64,000 nt of DNA from Acytostelium subglobosum LB1 (taxonomy: Eukaryota; Evosea; Eumycetozoa; Acytosteliales; Acytosteliaceae). The stretch lies in contig NW_012236498.1 in NCBI RefSeq assembly GCF_000787575.1, positions 6,325-70,324 on the forward strand. The letters are read 5' to 3'. The translations under genes and the position numbers were made by a program. Positions 34,256 to 45,489 of the stretch are shown here, piece after piece; the first letter of the stretch is position 1, and each line of letters starts with the position of its first letter. Below the pieces are notes generated by a model. It was not told where the DNA came from. It worked only from the letters and a program-made list of their open reading frames with translations, and made no database searches.

Positions 34256-35599
34256 ATCATAATTAAGATGTTGCTCCAATATCTTTCAAACCCAAGTCTT
34301 CCTTTCATTCATTCATTTATATCTCTCCAGATCTAGATCTACCTTATACCTTGATCACATAAATCTTGATAATACATCTTGACTTTCACAATAGACATCC
34401 TCAAACCAATCATCCATAGACAAGTAATGGACAAAGGGTTTGAGGATGGACATTGTACACTGTCCACCCCCTTAAAGATGATACCTGGCCAGGGTTATCT
34501 TGGTTACTATTCTTAGGACTGGAACTGGACTAGACTACTACTACTACTAATATGGAGGTTCATCTATCCTTTGGTATTTATCTTGGATATTACTACTACT
34601 TTCACGAGGATACTGGGGTTATGGGGTACTAGGATACTATCAACTTTCACGAGGACTTAAGATAGTATCCTTTCACATGGATCTTCAAAGCTTTCACAAA
34701 GATAATCTATCATTCTTTCACGAGGACTAAGATAGAGTTTGGACTAGGATCTACTACTATATCATGTTGATATCGGCGGACGGATATGCTCTTTACTCTG
34801 AGAAAAAGGATTTGCATAACGTCATCAATCATAACCAACAACTGATTAATTATAGTGGACTTCTATTCATGATGGTCAAAGTGTCTAAAGGAAGTGCCTA
34901 AACAAAGGGTTAACAATCAATCACACCAACCCAATCATACTTACTATGAATGAGAGTAAGGTACACACCTCAAGGTTGTTTTAATTTGATTATGTATATA
35001 TGTATTTGAAGTAGTTGTTATATATGAAGTAGTTTAGATGAATGACTAATACAGAGGGACTTGTGCACTTTATAAAAGAGCTGATTAATAGGATGAGGCA
35101 GATGAGATGAGGGAACTCTCACTGCATCCATCACACCAACTTGAATCTGCAGAGTGTCACGTGACCAAACTTTGTTTATGAGTTTTCATCCAACTTGCAA
35201 ATCCAATTTGGCTGTCTCTCTGATCAGATCAGGTGATAGGTTGCATATCACCTGATTCTCAATCATAAATCACTTAAGTGTGTATGCATGAGTGATGGGC
35301 GTTGAGTCCTTGAGCATGTTTACCAAAACGCTTTACCCTACCAAGTTTACAATACAACGACAAATTAGTTTTAATTTAATTGATTAAGTTATAGGGTAGC
35401 TTGTTGGCTGGCTGGTTGGTTGATTGAATCTATACCGATTCAAATGTGAATAGGAAAAAGGAAAAAGGGTAGTAGGAGGGAGGGAGGGTATTAAAAAGAA
35501 TAATAAATAGAATATGTGTGTCGTCCTGGCGAGATGACGGACTCTTCCAGGTCTGATCGGATAATGGGATGATGGGATGATGGTATGGGAGGGGGTATT
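34256..35599. other. Intergenic region with a dispersed TTTCACGAGGA repeat
   Basis: Between the 3' ends of the LRR and GTPase genes, which converge. It holds the TTTCAC cluster described separately, AT-rich sequence, and TTGGTTGATT-type repeats near 35400. No coding frame or RNA gene is supported. Confidence 0.5.
34598..34735 (+). repeat. Five degenerate TTTCAC-containing units
   Basis: TTTCAC occurs at about 34600, 34644, 34671, 34692 and 34716. Three copies extend to TTTCACGAGGA and two of these continue as CTTAAGATAG or CTAAGATAG. Spacing is irregular (21-44 bases), which suggests an old, eroded tandem array. Confidence 0.6.
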
Positions 35600-36246
35600 C
35601 TACAGAATCTGGCAAACGACTGACCTCTTCTTCTTCTTGTCCTTGTCACTTAGCTTGCGTTGCATTTGACGAACCAACAACTCGAACGCCGTTGATATGT
35701 TCATGTTGGTCTTGGCAGAGGTCTCAATGAATGGTATGCCCCACTTGGCACAGACCTTCTCGGTCTCCTCTGATGACACCATACGATCAGACTCCAAGTC
35801 CGACTTGTTGCCAACGATCAGCATGGGCAGTCTGGCGACGGATTGGTCCTTGACGCGCAGCACCTGGTCCTTGACCTGCTCCAACTCTTGGAATGTACTA
35901 CGCGAGGTTATGCTGTAGACCAACATGAATGCCTGGCCATTCCTGATGTATAAGTCACGCATCGCCAGGAATGTCTCGGTACCAGCAGTATCCATAATCT
36001 CCAGCATAAAATGATTACCATTAACCTCTATAACCTTTCGGTACATATCCTCAATTGTTGGATCATAACGGTCAATGAACTCATTATGTACATATCTGAT
36101 TGTGAGTGAACTCTATAATATTGTTTGATTGATTGATTGAATGGAGTTAATATTATAATTATTGTTGAATGATTGATTGAGTGAGGTGGATACCATACCT
36201 TTCCAACACATCCAGATCCAAGAACTACTAATTTAATGTTATTCAT
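35600..36246 (-). CDS. Ras/Rap-family small GTPase (186 aa, two exons)
   Basis: I infer join(36246..36199, 36112..35600), which gives 187 codons. The numbering matches Ras without gaps. The P-loop is GSGCVGKSS (residues 10-18), switch I is YDPTIED (32-38), switch II is DTAGTETF (57-64), and NKSD and ETSAK complete the guanine-binding set. The tail KDKKKKRSVVCQIL has a polybasic patch and a CaaX box ending in Leu, which suggests geranylgeranylation. Thr61 instead of Gln and the sequence LYIRNGQAFMLVYSIT are Rap-like. Residue 13 is Cys rather than Gly, an unusual natural change at a site where substitutions speed nucleotide exchange in Ras. The exon 1 junction falls right after Lys16. It probably acts at membranes in adhesion or chemotaxis. 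Confidence 0.85.
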
Positions 36247-37293
36247 ATTTATAAACAATAATAATAATAGAAATAATAGTAATAATAATTATAATTATAT
36301 GTTGTAAATTATTATTTTAATTGATGATGTAATATTACGAATATAAAGAATAGCTGTTGCCACTTGAAAGGACACTACTTATAACTATTCACTACTGAGT
36401 AATTGATTGATTGATTGGAATGGGGGTAGGACCTTGTTTAATTGTTGTGTGTGTGTGTTTGTTTGTTATTGGAGGCCAGTGGGTGGGGCTTAGGCCTTAA
36501 GTTGTATTATTGGTGATTGTGATTGTGATAGTGATTGTGATTGCAATCGTGATTGGATTGTGTAAGTGTGTGTGTTTGTTGTAATAATTGAGAATATAGT
36601 AGTAGTTGTAGTTGTAGTTGTATTTGTAATGATACACGTGTCAGCTGATTGTAATGATTGTATGATGTTGTGCCTGCTGTTGATGATCTTGGAAGTAGAG
36701 ATAGATAGAGAGTGTAGATGATGACACTGTTTGTTCACTTTACAATGAGTATGTAGGTAGTAGATTGGTGAGATGGAAAGTAAATGGACTGGACTAGACT
36801 GGCTTGTAGACTGGACAACACTTAATCAGGGAGAGTGGAGAGAGAGTGCCGAGCAACCTTGAGAAGATGAGAAGGCTAATGAGAATGAATGGGTGAGAGA
36901 GTAGTAGAAGTGCAGTACAACTACTGGTTGTTGGGGGCATGCCGGGGATGCTGATGGCCCCTGCCACCCTGGACCCATATGGGGGGTGTTGGCGAGGATC
37001 TCACTTTGGTCCATCCATAAGACGGTGATCAACCGAGCTGTTTGTAGTTAATTAAACACCACTGCGAGAGAATAGAAAGAAACTTTTAGATCCAACTCTT
37101 TGTCATTGGGCGATAAATTAATTATGATCGGGACCCGCCCAACATCACCTGATTGGCCATTAATAGCAAATGCGCGTATTTGCACTCTCGTCCTGATCTG
37201 GCGTGTCGCACAGACTCGTCAAAGGATGGACCAACAGAAATAAAAATCCAAAGTCGCTCGCGTGTGTGTTTGTATTTTTTTGATTAGATTTGA
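36247..37293. other. Spacer: GTPase promoter side and HDAC 3' flank
   Basis: The first 100 bases are very AT-rich (GTPase promoter). 36480-36720 is a GATTGTGATTGTGAT microsatellite followed by a GTAGTTGTAGTTGTA run. 36800-37250 is mixed sequence without a coding frame that I trust. Confidence 0.45.
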
Positions 37294-38987
37294 TCACAAC
37301 ATGTCATTGTCGCTGTCCTCGCGGTCCTCTTGAGCGTCGAGACTTCTGAATGAGGACTTTAACGGTTTGGGCTTATCAGGATCAAACTGTTTCGTGTGGT
37401 TAGTTGCGATTGGAGATTGAGGTCAGATTGTTAATCACGTGCTTATTAATGGAGGCGTGGGTTGATTGTTGTTGGACATATCTTGATCTGGGGCGAGCGA
37501 GGTTGTAGGGCCTCGCCCCACTCCTGCCCCCTTCATGTCGCAATGAAGCACTATGAGTTGATGGATGACCGTGACACTTACATTATCTTCATCCTCTTCT
37601 ATGTTCATAACATCTGGTGGAATATCTTGGATCTGGACACTGGGTGCCCATTGGAGCACGCGGAGATGGTCCAGGATATTGCCTTTGAGGTTCTCTAGAT
37701 ATTGTCTCGAGTTGAGGTTCTCGTAGCGGTAAGGAATGCCAGAGTAATCGGGATGCAGTTTGAAGTCGGGACTGTAAAACAGAATATAATCGTTTGGTGG
37801 CAGCTCATTACTTATCTCTGTGTCCACCAACACCGATGTCTCATACGTCCAGCATCTCGCCACATTCTTGACAGTGTATCCACCACCGCCCAGCACCATG
37901 GTAGGCAGTCCAAAGCTCTTTACAAATCTAATTAGAGGTGCCAAAGGTGAGTGAGTGAGTGAGGCCAAGGTGGAATGGCTCCATGTATCACAACTTACTT
38001 TACACATTCAGCATGCCCCTTGAAGGTTAGGTTGAAACAACCAAGTCTGTCGAAGCGGAGTGAGTCAGCGCCACATTGGAGTACGACAGCAGATGGTCGG
38101 TAGTAGTCCATGACACCTTGGATGACGGGCTTGAAGATGCTCTGATAGCTGCGATCATCAATGCCATCGCGCAGTGGCACGTTGATAGAGTAGTTCTTGC
38201 CCTTGCGTATGCCAATCTCGTCCGAGTCGCCCGTGCCTGGGAAAAAGTCGTTGCCATACTTGTGAAAGCTGACGGTCATCACGCGGTCCGACAGGTAGAA
38301 GGCCTCCTGCACGCCGTCGCCATGATGAATGTCAATGTCTATGTACAATACGCGCGCGTGGTATTTGAGCAGTTCGACAATCGCCAGCACAATGTCGTTG
38401 ATGTAGCAGAAGCCAGACGCTTCGTCCTTGCGCGCGTGATGCAGGCCACCACTCCAATTGATCGCAATATCGTACATCTTGTGATTCAGCTTGACTGCGC
38501 CCTCTATTGAGCCGCCCGTATACACCTGGCAGTAATCCCACAATCCAGGGAACACTGGGCAATCCTCGCCAATGTGAAACTGTTTAACTGCCTCCTTATA
38601 TTCAGGCAGTGTACCAGGTGTGACTCTTCATTGATTGAGTTGATGTTGAAGTTGAATGAATGAATGAGTGAGTCTGAGTCGTTTGATTGAATGCACTATG
38701 TTGTCGTCATACCTTTCGAGAAAGTCAATGTAATCGATTGAATGGAAGCGTAGGAGGTCTTGTCGATCTGCCCTTCTGGCTTTGTATATGTCCATCTTCT
38801 TGTGCAGACCATAGTTTAGAACGAGACTGTTTGTAAGACATAGTCGATGTGGTTTCATTGGATGATAGATGCCATAGAAGTAGTTGCCAATGTCATGATC
38901 ATGAAAGTAGCACACCTTTGTCTTTGATGTCCTATTCAATATAGTCTCCTTCTCCATTATACTGCCATCTTCTTTGTTCTTTATCAT
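37294..38987 (-). CDS. Class I histone deacetylase, RPD3/HDAC1 type (446 aa, four exons)
   Basis: I infer join(38987..38713, 38625..37999, 37927..37582, 37386..37294), which gives 447 codons. It is a zinc-dependent lysine deacetylase acting on histones. The class I core is complete: [16 protein letters not shown] near residue 24, [19 protein letters not shown] with the catalytic His pair, [16 protein letters not shown] with zinc ligands, [14 protein letters not shown], and LGGGGYT with the active-site Tyr. The substrate-loop sequence reads [12 protein letters not shown], where most relatives have S-G in place of R-F. The acidic tail ([14 protein letters not shown]) is typical. Dictyostelium has two class I enzymes (HdaA, HdaB) and I cannot tell which this matches. 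A C-rich repeat lies 160-200 bases upstream. Confidence 0.9.
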
Positions 38988-39146
38988 TCTTTATGTTTGT
39001 TTGAATAGTCGACTCGATCAATCAATCTAATCAACTTAACAACATTAAGTACATGTATATGATCGTTATTATCTGTATCTGTATCTCGTCAAAGTGAGTG
39101 TGTTGTTTGCAAGAATGCGAAAGATTGTCAAAGTCCAAAAAATAAT

Positions 39147-39187
39147 GCGAGGGTATGTCTGTGAGGGTATGTCTGCGAGGGTATGTG
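39147..39187 (+). repeat. GCGAGGGTATGTCT tandem upstream of the HDAC gene
   Basis: Three units of about 14 bases (GCGAGGGTATGTCT, GTGAGGGTATGTCT, GCGAGGGTATGTGC). On the HDAC coding strand this reads CAGACATACCCTCRC, the same unit as the tract ahead of mcm6. Confidence 0.8.
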
Positions 39188-39308
39188 CTACACGAGGCAG
39201 AAGGAAGGCCTGTCTAATCGAAGGTTTTATTATTTAAATGGGTAGTTATGTTATATAGGAGAGGAGGAGGATAGGTGTGGCATGGTCAACCAACGACGTC
39301 AATGGCGT

Positions 39309-42300
39309 TTATCCATCGATTGGTTGAATGTTTGATTGGGTGCCATAGTTGGATGGATGGTTGTATTGTAATGAGAGTGGGTCTTGCTTCGACTTGAAGA
39401 ATGAGGAGAATGTGAACTTGTCGGTGCCAAAGATGCTCAGCAGCACTGGAAGAAGTACAAGACCGTGGAGTCCACCTAATATTACAATAGTGATATACAT
39501 ACGGAAGTAGTATACTTGGAAGATCTCAGAACTAGTTTGATTGTTTGATTGATTGAGTGAGTATGAGTGGACGGATGGATGATTGATGGATACATACTTT
39601 GAGAAACCTAGTACAACAACTCCCAACAACTTGGTGATGAAGATGCCACTGACAATTGAACTACCGACTTCGGAGATAGCAAACTTGGCCTTTTCGTCCT
39701 TGGTCATGGACTTGGGGGCATTGATGAAGGTGTGAGCAATGTGCACACAGAACTCGATGGAGATACCGATGGCCATGACGACGTTGACGACAGACACGGC
39801 GTTGAGGTTGACGGACCACACGGCCATCACACCGAGCAGGTCGATCGAGACCAGACCGACACAGAGCACGACGATCATCGAGATGATTGGGTTCTGGAGG
39901 ATCAGCAAACTGACCACGAGCACACCAGCCAAAGCCAGAAGAATGTCCATCACGGCGATTGCCTGGATGTGCAAGTACTGCTCAAAGTAAACGTAGAACA
40001 CTGAGTATGGGAACACTGGAAGGTCTGAGTGATCGGCGACCCAGTATGCAGACTTGAGTGACTGTGATTGATTGATTTGTTAGTGCGCTGGGACGATCAT
40101 GATTGATTGAACATAACATACATTAATAAAGTCTGATTGAGTACGGAGAGTAGTATGGAAACCATCGAATCTGGAGGCAACGATGGAGAGGGAGGTACCA
40201 TTGTCGAGGTCACCAAGGGAGGTGATGTGGGTGTCACTCTGGTAGGCAAGACCTGCGAGTGGACACTCAAAGGTGTTGACAAAGTTAAGGAACACGGGCA
40301 GCAGGTCGACAAAGGTGTCGACGTTGGGACGTCCAGTCTCAACGTCAGAGCATGGCGAGCAGAACGGGTCGCTTGGATCAGTGCAGTATGTGTTGTTCGC
40401 GTACACCAGACAGCAAGCACCGTTCTGGCACCAGGAGATGTAGTCATCGAGCCACGACGCGATACCGGGGAAGACGTAAGGCGCCTGGTTGTAAATGTTG
40501 ATGATTGAGCTGGGGCTGCAGCCACCGACCGAGCACAGCTGGTTCTGGTCCTCAAAGTTGGTGTAGTTGTACTCGCCCTGGACGACGATGTAGAAGGGTG
40601 GGCCGACCTCGAGACGTGCGGCCAGCTGGGCAAAGTAGTCCTGCAGATAGCTGTCCCTGGGCAAGGCGACCTGCTGCTCGAGACCGAGCTGCAGCTGGAA
40701 GGAGAAGGAGAGACCGGTGAGCAGCATGCCGACAAAGATGCAGATGACGACAACCTTGGTGATTGGCTTGATGAGGAAGGGCGCGTAGTACTTGGTGAAC
40801 AGCATCTTGAGGAGGCCGTCCTTGCGCTTGTACACGACGTCGTAGGTGGAGTTGGTGGACTCGCGCTCGATGAGTGAGTGGTTCTCGGGCTCGTCGTCGT
40901 CAGAGTTGTCACCGTCGTCCAGCTCAAGACAGGGCACACAGTCAATGCGTCTTGACTCCGAACGCTTGGTGTCCCACACCAAGAGACAGGAGAAGGCGCT
41001 GATCTGGAGCAAAAAGTCAAAGAAGATGGCGACGGAAGCGTAGAAGGAGAAGGCGACGACGGCGGGCATCTTGGTGAGCGTGCCCAGCAGGAAAGCCAGG
41101 GACTCAGAGAGCGAGGCAAGGGCCATGGATGGACCAACCTTGGCCATGGCGCGGGCGAGGGTCTCCTCGGGTCTTGGGCGGTTGGATGTTCTGGTCTGGG
41201 CGTTGTAGGTGCTGACGTGGAGCGACTCGAAGGTGTTGACCAACACAAAGATGTTGTCCACACCGATGGCCAGCACAAGGAACGGAATGACCTCGGAAAT
41301 GATCAGAGTGGCCTTGATGCCAATGATGCTGCAGATACCAACCGAGATGGAGATAGAGAAGGCGACAATGATGATGCCGCACAAACCGAGCGTGAATCTC
41401 GAGTTGACAAAGATTGACATGAAACGAGTGGGTAGGGGGTAGTAGCGACCGAGGGCCAGGGACACGTAGAGGAACATCACCGAGTAGGAGATGACGATCG
41501 TGGGAATGTCGGCCTTGCCCTCACGGGCCAGCTCGTCCTGGACGGAACGCTCCGACGAGAAGGCAATGTGGAAGGGGTAGTCTGGGCGTGCGTTGTACGA
41601 CTTGACGGTCTCAAGCCAGACCCACTCCCAGGCCTCGTTGACGGAGAAGTTGGCGACGGCGTTGTTGAGCAGGAAGGTGGTGACAAAGGTGGTGGCGTTG
41701 ATCGAGTTGTTTGACCAGCCGCCCAGCACGACAGAGGGGTTGATGGGGGTGCCGATGGCGTCCATGCACTCTGGTCCGAGCAGGTTGCCGAGACAGTTCT
41801 CAAAGTAGCCGTAGACGTCGTTGTCCTCGATCTTGGAAATGTTGCGCTGCCACATGCCGGTGACCGACTCGACAATGCATCCCTTGTGGGTGGGCTGGAA
41901 GCACAGGTCCTGCAAGGTGATGTTGACGCCCTTGTACATGGTGGTGAGGCCCATCAGCTCCTCCTCGAGCTCGACGAGCGTGACGAGGTTCTGCATGTTG
42001 ATGATCTGGGCGTTGGGGTCGGAACGGTTGGTGATGATCAGCTGCTCGGTACGGTAGAAGGGGCCAAAGTTGGCGTCGAAGTAGGCCTTCTCCTTGGCGG
42101 CACGACTGTCTGGGGATACCCACAATTTGACTGGATCCTGCTCGATCTGCAGGTTGATGATGCCGATGGAGCAGACGATGGTGAACATGATGCATCCGAG
42201 GACGACCCAGAGGGGGTAGCGGGTGATGGCGCGGCCATAGATGAAGAACATCTTCTGGATGATTGATGGGTCCTTGATGCCGATGCCCTCGTATCTGGGC

Positions 42301-43593
42301 GAGATGGGCTGCGAGCTGGCTTGGCCGGCGTCGCCAAACTGGAGCGATGTGATGTTGGAGTAGCCAGAGTCAGTGACCGAGTAGGAACCGTGGTTGTTGC
42401 CGCCCAGCTGGTTCTGGAACAGGTAGAAGAGGATGGACAACACGGCAAAGAAGATGACGACGACGGGCATGTAGATCGAGATGAAGATTGCTAGGCCACA
42501 GTCCCACTTGTGTCCGTATGGCATCTGGTAGGTGCACTCGGCCGACGAGGCGGGGTCGACTCCGGCAAGAAGGGGCACCAGCAGACCGGACAGGTAGATG
42601 AGGATGAGTGCGTAGGCGACGTAGATCCAGCTGGCGCGGTTGGTGCGCTTGAACAGCTGGAAGGTGTAGTTCAGGGCAAAGGCACCGCACAGCGTCAGAA
42701 TGAAGGCCATGTATGAGTAGATGAACCAGAGCGAGAGGAATGGGATCTTCTTGTTGAAGAGCTCGGTGGTTGGGAGCGAGTTGTTGAAGGTGAGACCGTT
42801 GAAGACCTCGGGGGCGTAACAGGAATCTCTGCAGCTGTCACAGGAGCAGGTGGCCGCGCAGGGCACGATGTCGTTGCCATAGCCCTTGATTGGGTCAAAG
42901 ACGAACTGGATCTTGAAGGCTGGGTTCTGCGAGCCGAACAGGTTGTTGAAGAAGTCGGGATAGTTGGTGTAGTACTGGCCGATTGGACCGGCTCCGTTGG
43001 AGTCGACGTCTCGACAACTGTTGTACAGGCCGCTGGCGTACGTCGGGTCCAGGATGAACTCTGTCTTGGTGATCTTGGCGTCGGTGACGTTGGGCGTCTT
43101 GACGGCCGTGACGATAATAAATTCGGCTTGGTATGGTGAGCAAGACATGGCACACCAGAGATCCCAAACGTTGAACAGACAGGCGGGACATCTTCCAAAG
43201 ATACTGGCACCAATGAACATATTATTCTTGAGCACCAATGATTGGGCATTATTGCAACATGCCAATTCGCTGTACTCTGGATGTACCAACTGGCAAGTGT
43301 TATTGGCTATTTCTGGGTCTGGCTATAATAGTATGAATGAATGATGATGATGTGGCGTCAGTATTATTGATTGATTGATTAATTAATTGAATGAGGTGAG
43401 CTTGATATCAACAACAACATACCTTTGATGGAGCGAATGTCCTGTTCTCGATGTAGCTTGCATTGAGTCCGTACATCGAACATCCCAATGTCGTGTTATA
43501 TGATTGAACATTAGAGAAGTAGGATGCACTGGATGTGTGCAGGTACACCGTCAAGGCTGCGAGAACCAAGACGATATGTAGAGGTCTGACCAT
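39309..43593 (-). CDS. npc1: NPC1 intracellular sterol transporter (1352 aa, four exons)
   Basis: I infer join(43593..43423, 43322..40122, 40061..39598, 39531..39309), which gives 1353 codons. A signal peptide (HIVLVLAALTVYLHTSSA) precedes the Cys-rich N-terminal sterol-binding domain (YSELACCNNAQSL, FGRCPACLFNVWDLWCAMSC). Luminal Cys-rich loops and about 13 membrane spans follow. The sterol-sensing domain includes RFTLGLCGIIIVAF and VIPFLVLAIGVDNIFVLV, and the C-terminal half holds SEIFQVYYFRMYITIVILG. The protein exports cholesterol from late endosomes and lysosomes together with NPC2. Length is close to the human protein (1278). Splice frames agree at all three junctions, and each intron has CAAT/CATT repeats. 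No clear C-terminal dileucine signal is seen, and the tail is rich in Asn, Gln and Tyr. Confidence 0.93.
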
Positions 43594-43769
43594 TATATAT
43601 AATGTATATATGTATATGTATTTAGTTTGTTATTTGTATGTATGTATGTTATTATCCTTCCTGTTTGTTATGTTTGTTCAATTAGATGTTAGTGACATGT
43701 TTGTTGTTGTGTATTGTTCGCCGTCAGCGGTAACATCCCCGCGCGGATATCCCTTTCCAAGAGTGTGAA

Positions 43770-43801
<32 letters not shown>

Positions 43802-45489
43802 ATGAGTGGCATGACACGACATGACAGACAGGACACGACACACTACTACCATGGTGACATATATCGGCCCCAGCCAGAGCCGAGCATTCTAACCGATGAC
43901 ACTTCGAGTGTAGGGATAGTTCGATTGAATCGTCAAGAATTATAGTAGATGGTTATATGAGTAGTTTAAACAATGATAATGAGAGTTGGTTGAGCCGAGA
44001 CAAACCCGGGACAGCAGGGTATAAGATTGAATGAATGGAATGATTGAATGATTGAATGAATGAATGAATGAATGATAATATGATGTTATGTTGTGGTGAT
44101 CACATGGAGGGTATGTCACATGCATTAGATGCTGATCTCGTGGCTCGCGAGATGAATAGCCTCCTCCCCTTTCCTTCAACTCCTTTGCCTTTGCGACCAT
44201 CCATCGATTACTTCAATCAATCAATCGATCAGTTGTGTAGACAATGAATGGGGCAGAGCTGACATCTATCAATCCCTCGCCGCACCTCACTTTTTTTTTT
44301 GTTGTTGTTGTTGGCATCCAATTGTGTAGTTGTAGTCGTAGAGAGAGAGGCAAAGAGATAAGTGTTTGTTGACAATGGTCAATGGGACATACCTTTGATA
44401 TCAAGGGTTGCTATCTGTCAAGTCCGGGAGAACCAAGAGAGAGGAGAAGGAGTGAATGAATGTTGATTGGGAGTGAACGCTCTCTTGTAAACACAAACAA
44501 ACTACTATCGACTCAGCTGGCTGGCTTGACGCCCGCGCGCTTAGATACCTGGCTGGTTGTGTGTGTGCCACACACACGAGTCGCAAAGACTTGTCCTTTC
44601 CGCAGCTGCCCCACACTCTCAATCCAATTGGATTGAACACATTCACACAGTTTTGACAAAAAAAACAAATATATAAATATAAATATAAATAATTATCCAT
44701 CAACCGATAATTAGGATGAAAAATATCTCTAACACACACATTAACACACTTTGATTCGAGAGACGAAGAATCCATCTCGAAAAAAACACTACTGTGAATC
44801 ATTGTACAAACTTTCCAACATTACAAAACATTCAAATGTAATCTTTTGTTGGGGGGTCGGTAACACGATTGTTTATTTGTGGGCCTTGCTGACTCGTCCA
44901 TTGCGCTGTTGTTCACATCATGATCAGGTGATCGGACAGATGATACAGGAACATAAACATACACATTTACCCAGGTGAGCATTGTGTAGACCCAACGTCG
45001 GCTGCAAAAAAGATGATCACTAATGGGTTAGGCCTAACCCGGAGACAAGCCATATCACTCCGAGTCTGATTCCGAAGTTGCCTTTGCCGCCAATTAAGTA
45101 CATACTGATCGTTTTTCTATTGTTTTTGTTGTCGACAACTGTTCAAAAGTCTTTCCAAAAGCTCTCGTCATGTTCACATTGCGCTGGCATTGTTGTTTAT
45201 CATTGGTCATTGCGTTAAAGAAGGAAAATTCTGACCAGATGGAAAGAAGTGTGGACACACAGTACTAAGGAGCGGGATGGCATAGCCTTGTCATTTAGTA
45301 TCGCACCGAACAATCATTTCCTCATTCGTTCAATCAATTGTCACACTCCATCATCAACAGCAAGGACTACAGAATAGTAACGATAGAAAGAGAGGTCAAC
45401 GAGCGAAATGATATATCTTTTAATCTTGTAATAATATTGGTAATTGAACAACTAAATAAGTTGGTGCTACCCCCCCCAATGAAGGATGC
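43594..45489. other. 1.9-kb spacer upstream of NPC1
   Basis: This spacer holds a GT microsatellite (about 43769-43795), GAATGAATGAAT repeats near 44040-44075, a T11 plus GTT run at 44292-44312, and A-rich blocks near 44660-44690. A minus-strand frame of 133 residues (44401-44802) has low-complexity Cys/Ser composition and I do not trust it. I found no RNA gene. Confidence 0.5.

Noticed and set aside
40097-42448. Alternative-frame Ser/Arg/Thr-rich proteins of up to 393 residues over NPC1
   Set aside because: Shadows of the NPC1 coding sequence. NPC1 motifs and splice frames explain the region fully.
44401-44802. A 133-residue minus-strand gene
   Set aside because: Low-complexity composition, no family, no intron signals or exon-like base composition, and it covers A-rich and CA-rich spacer.
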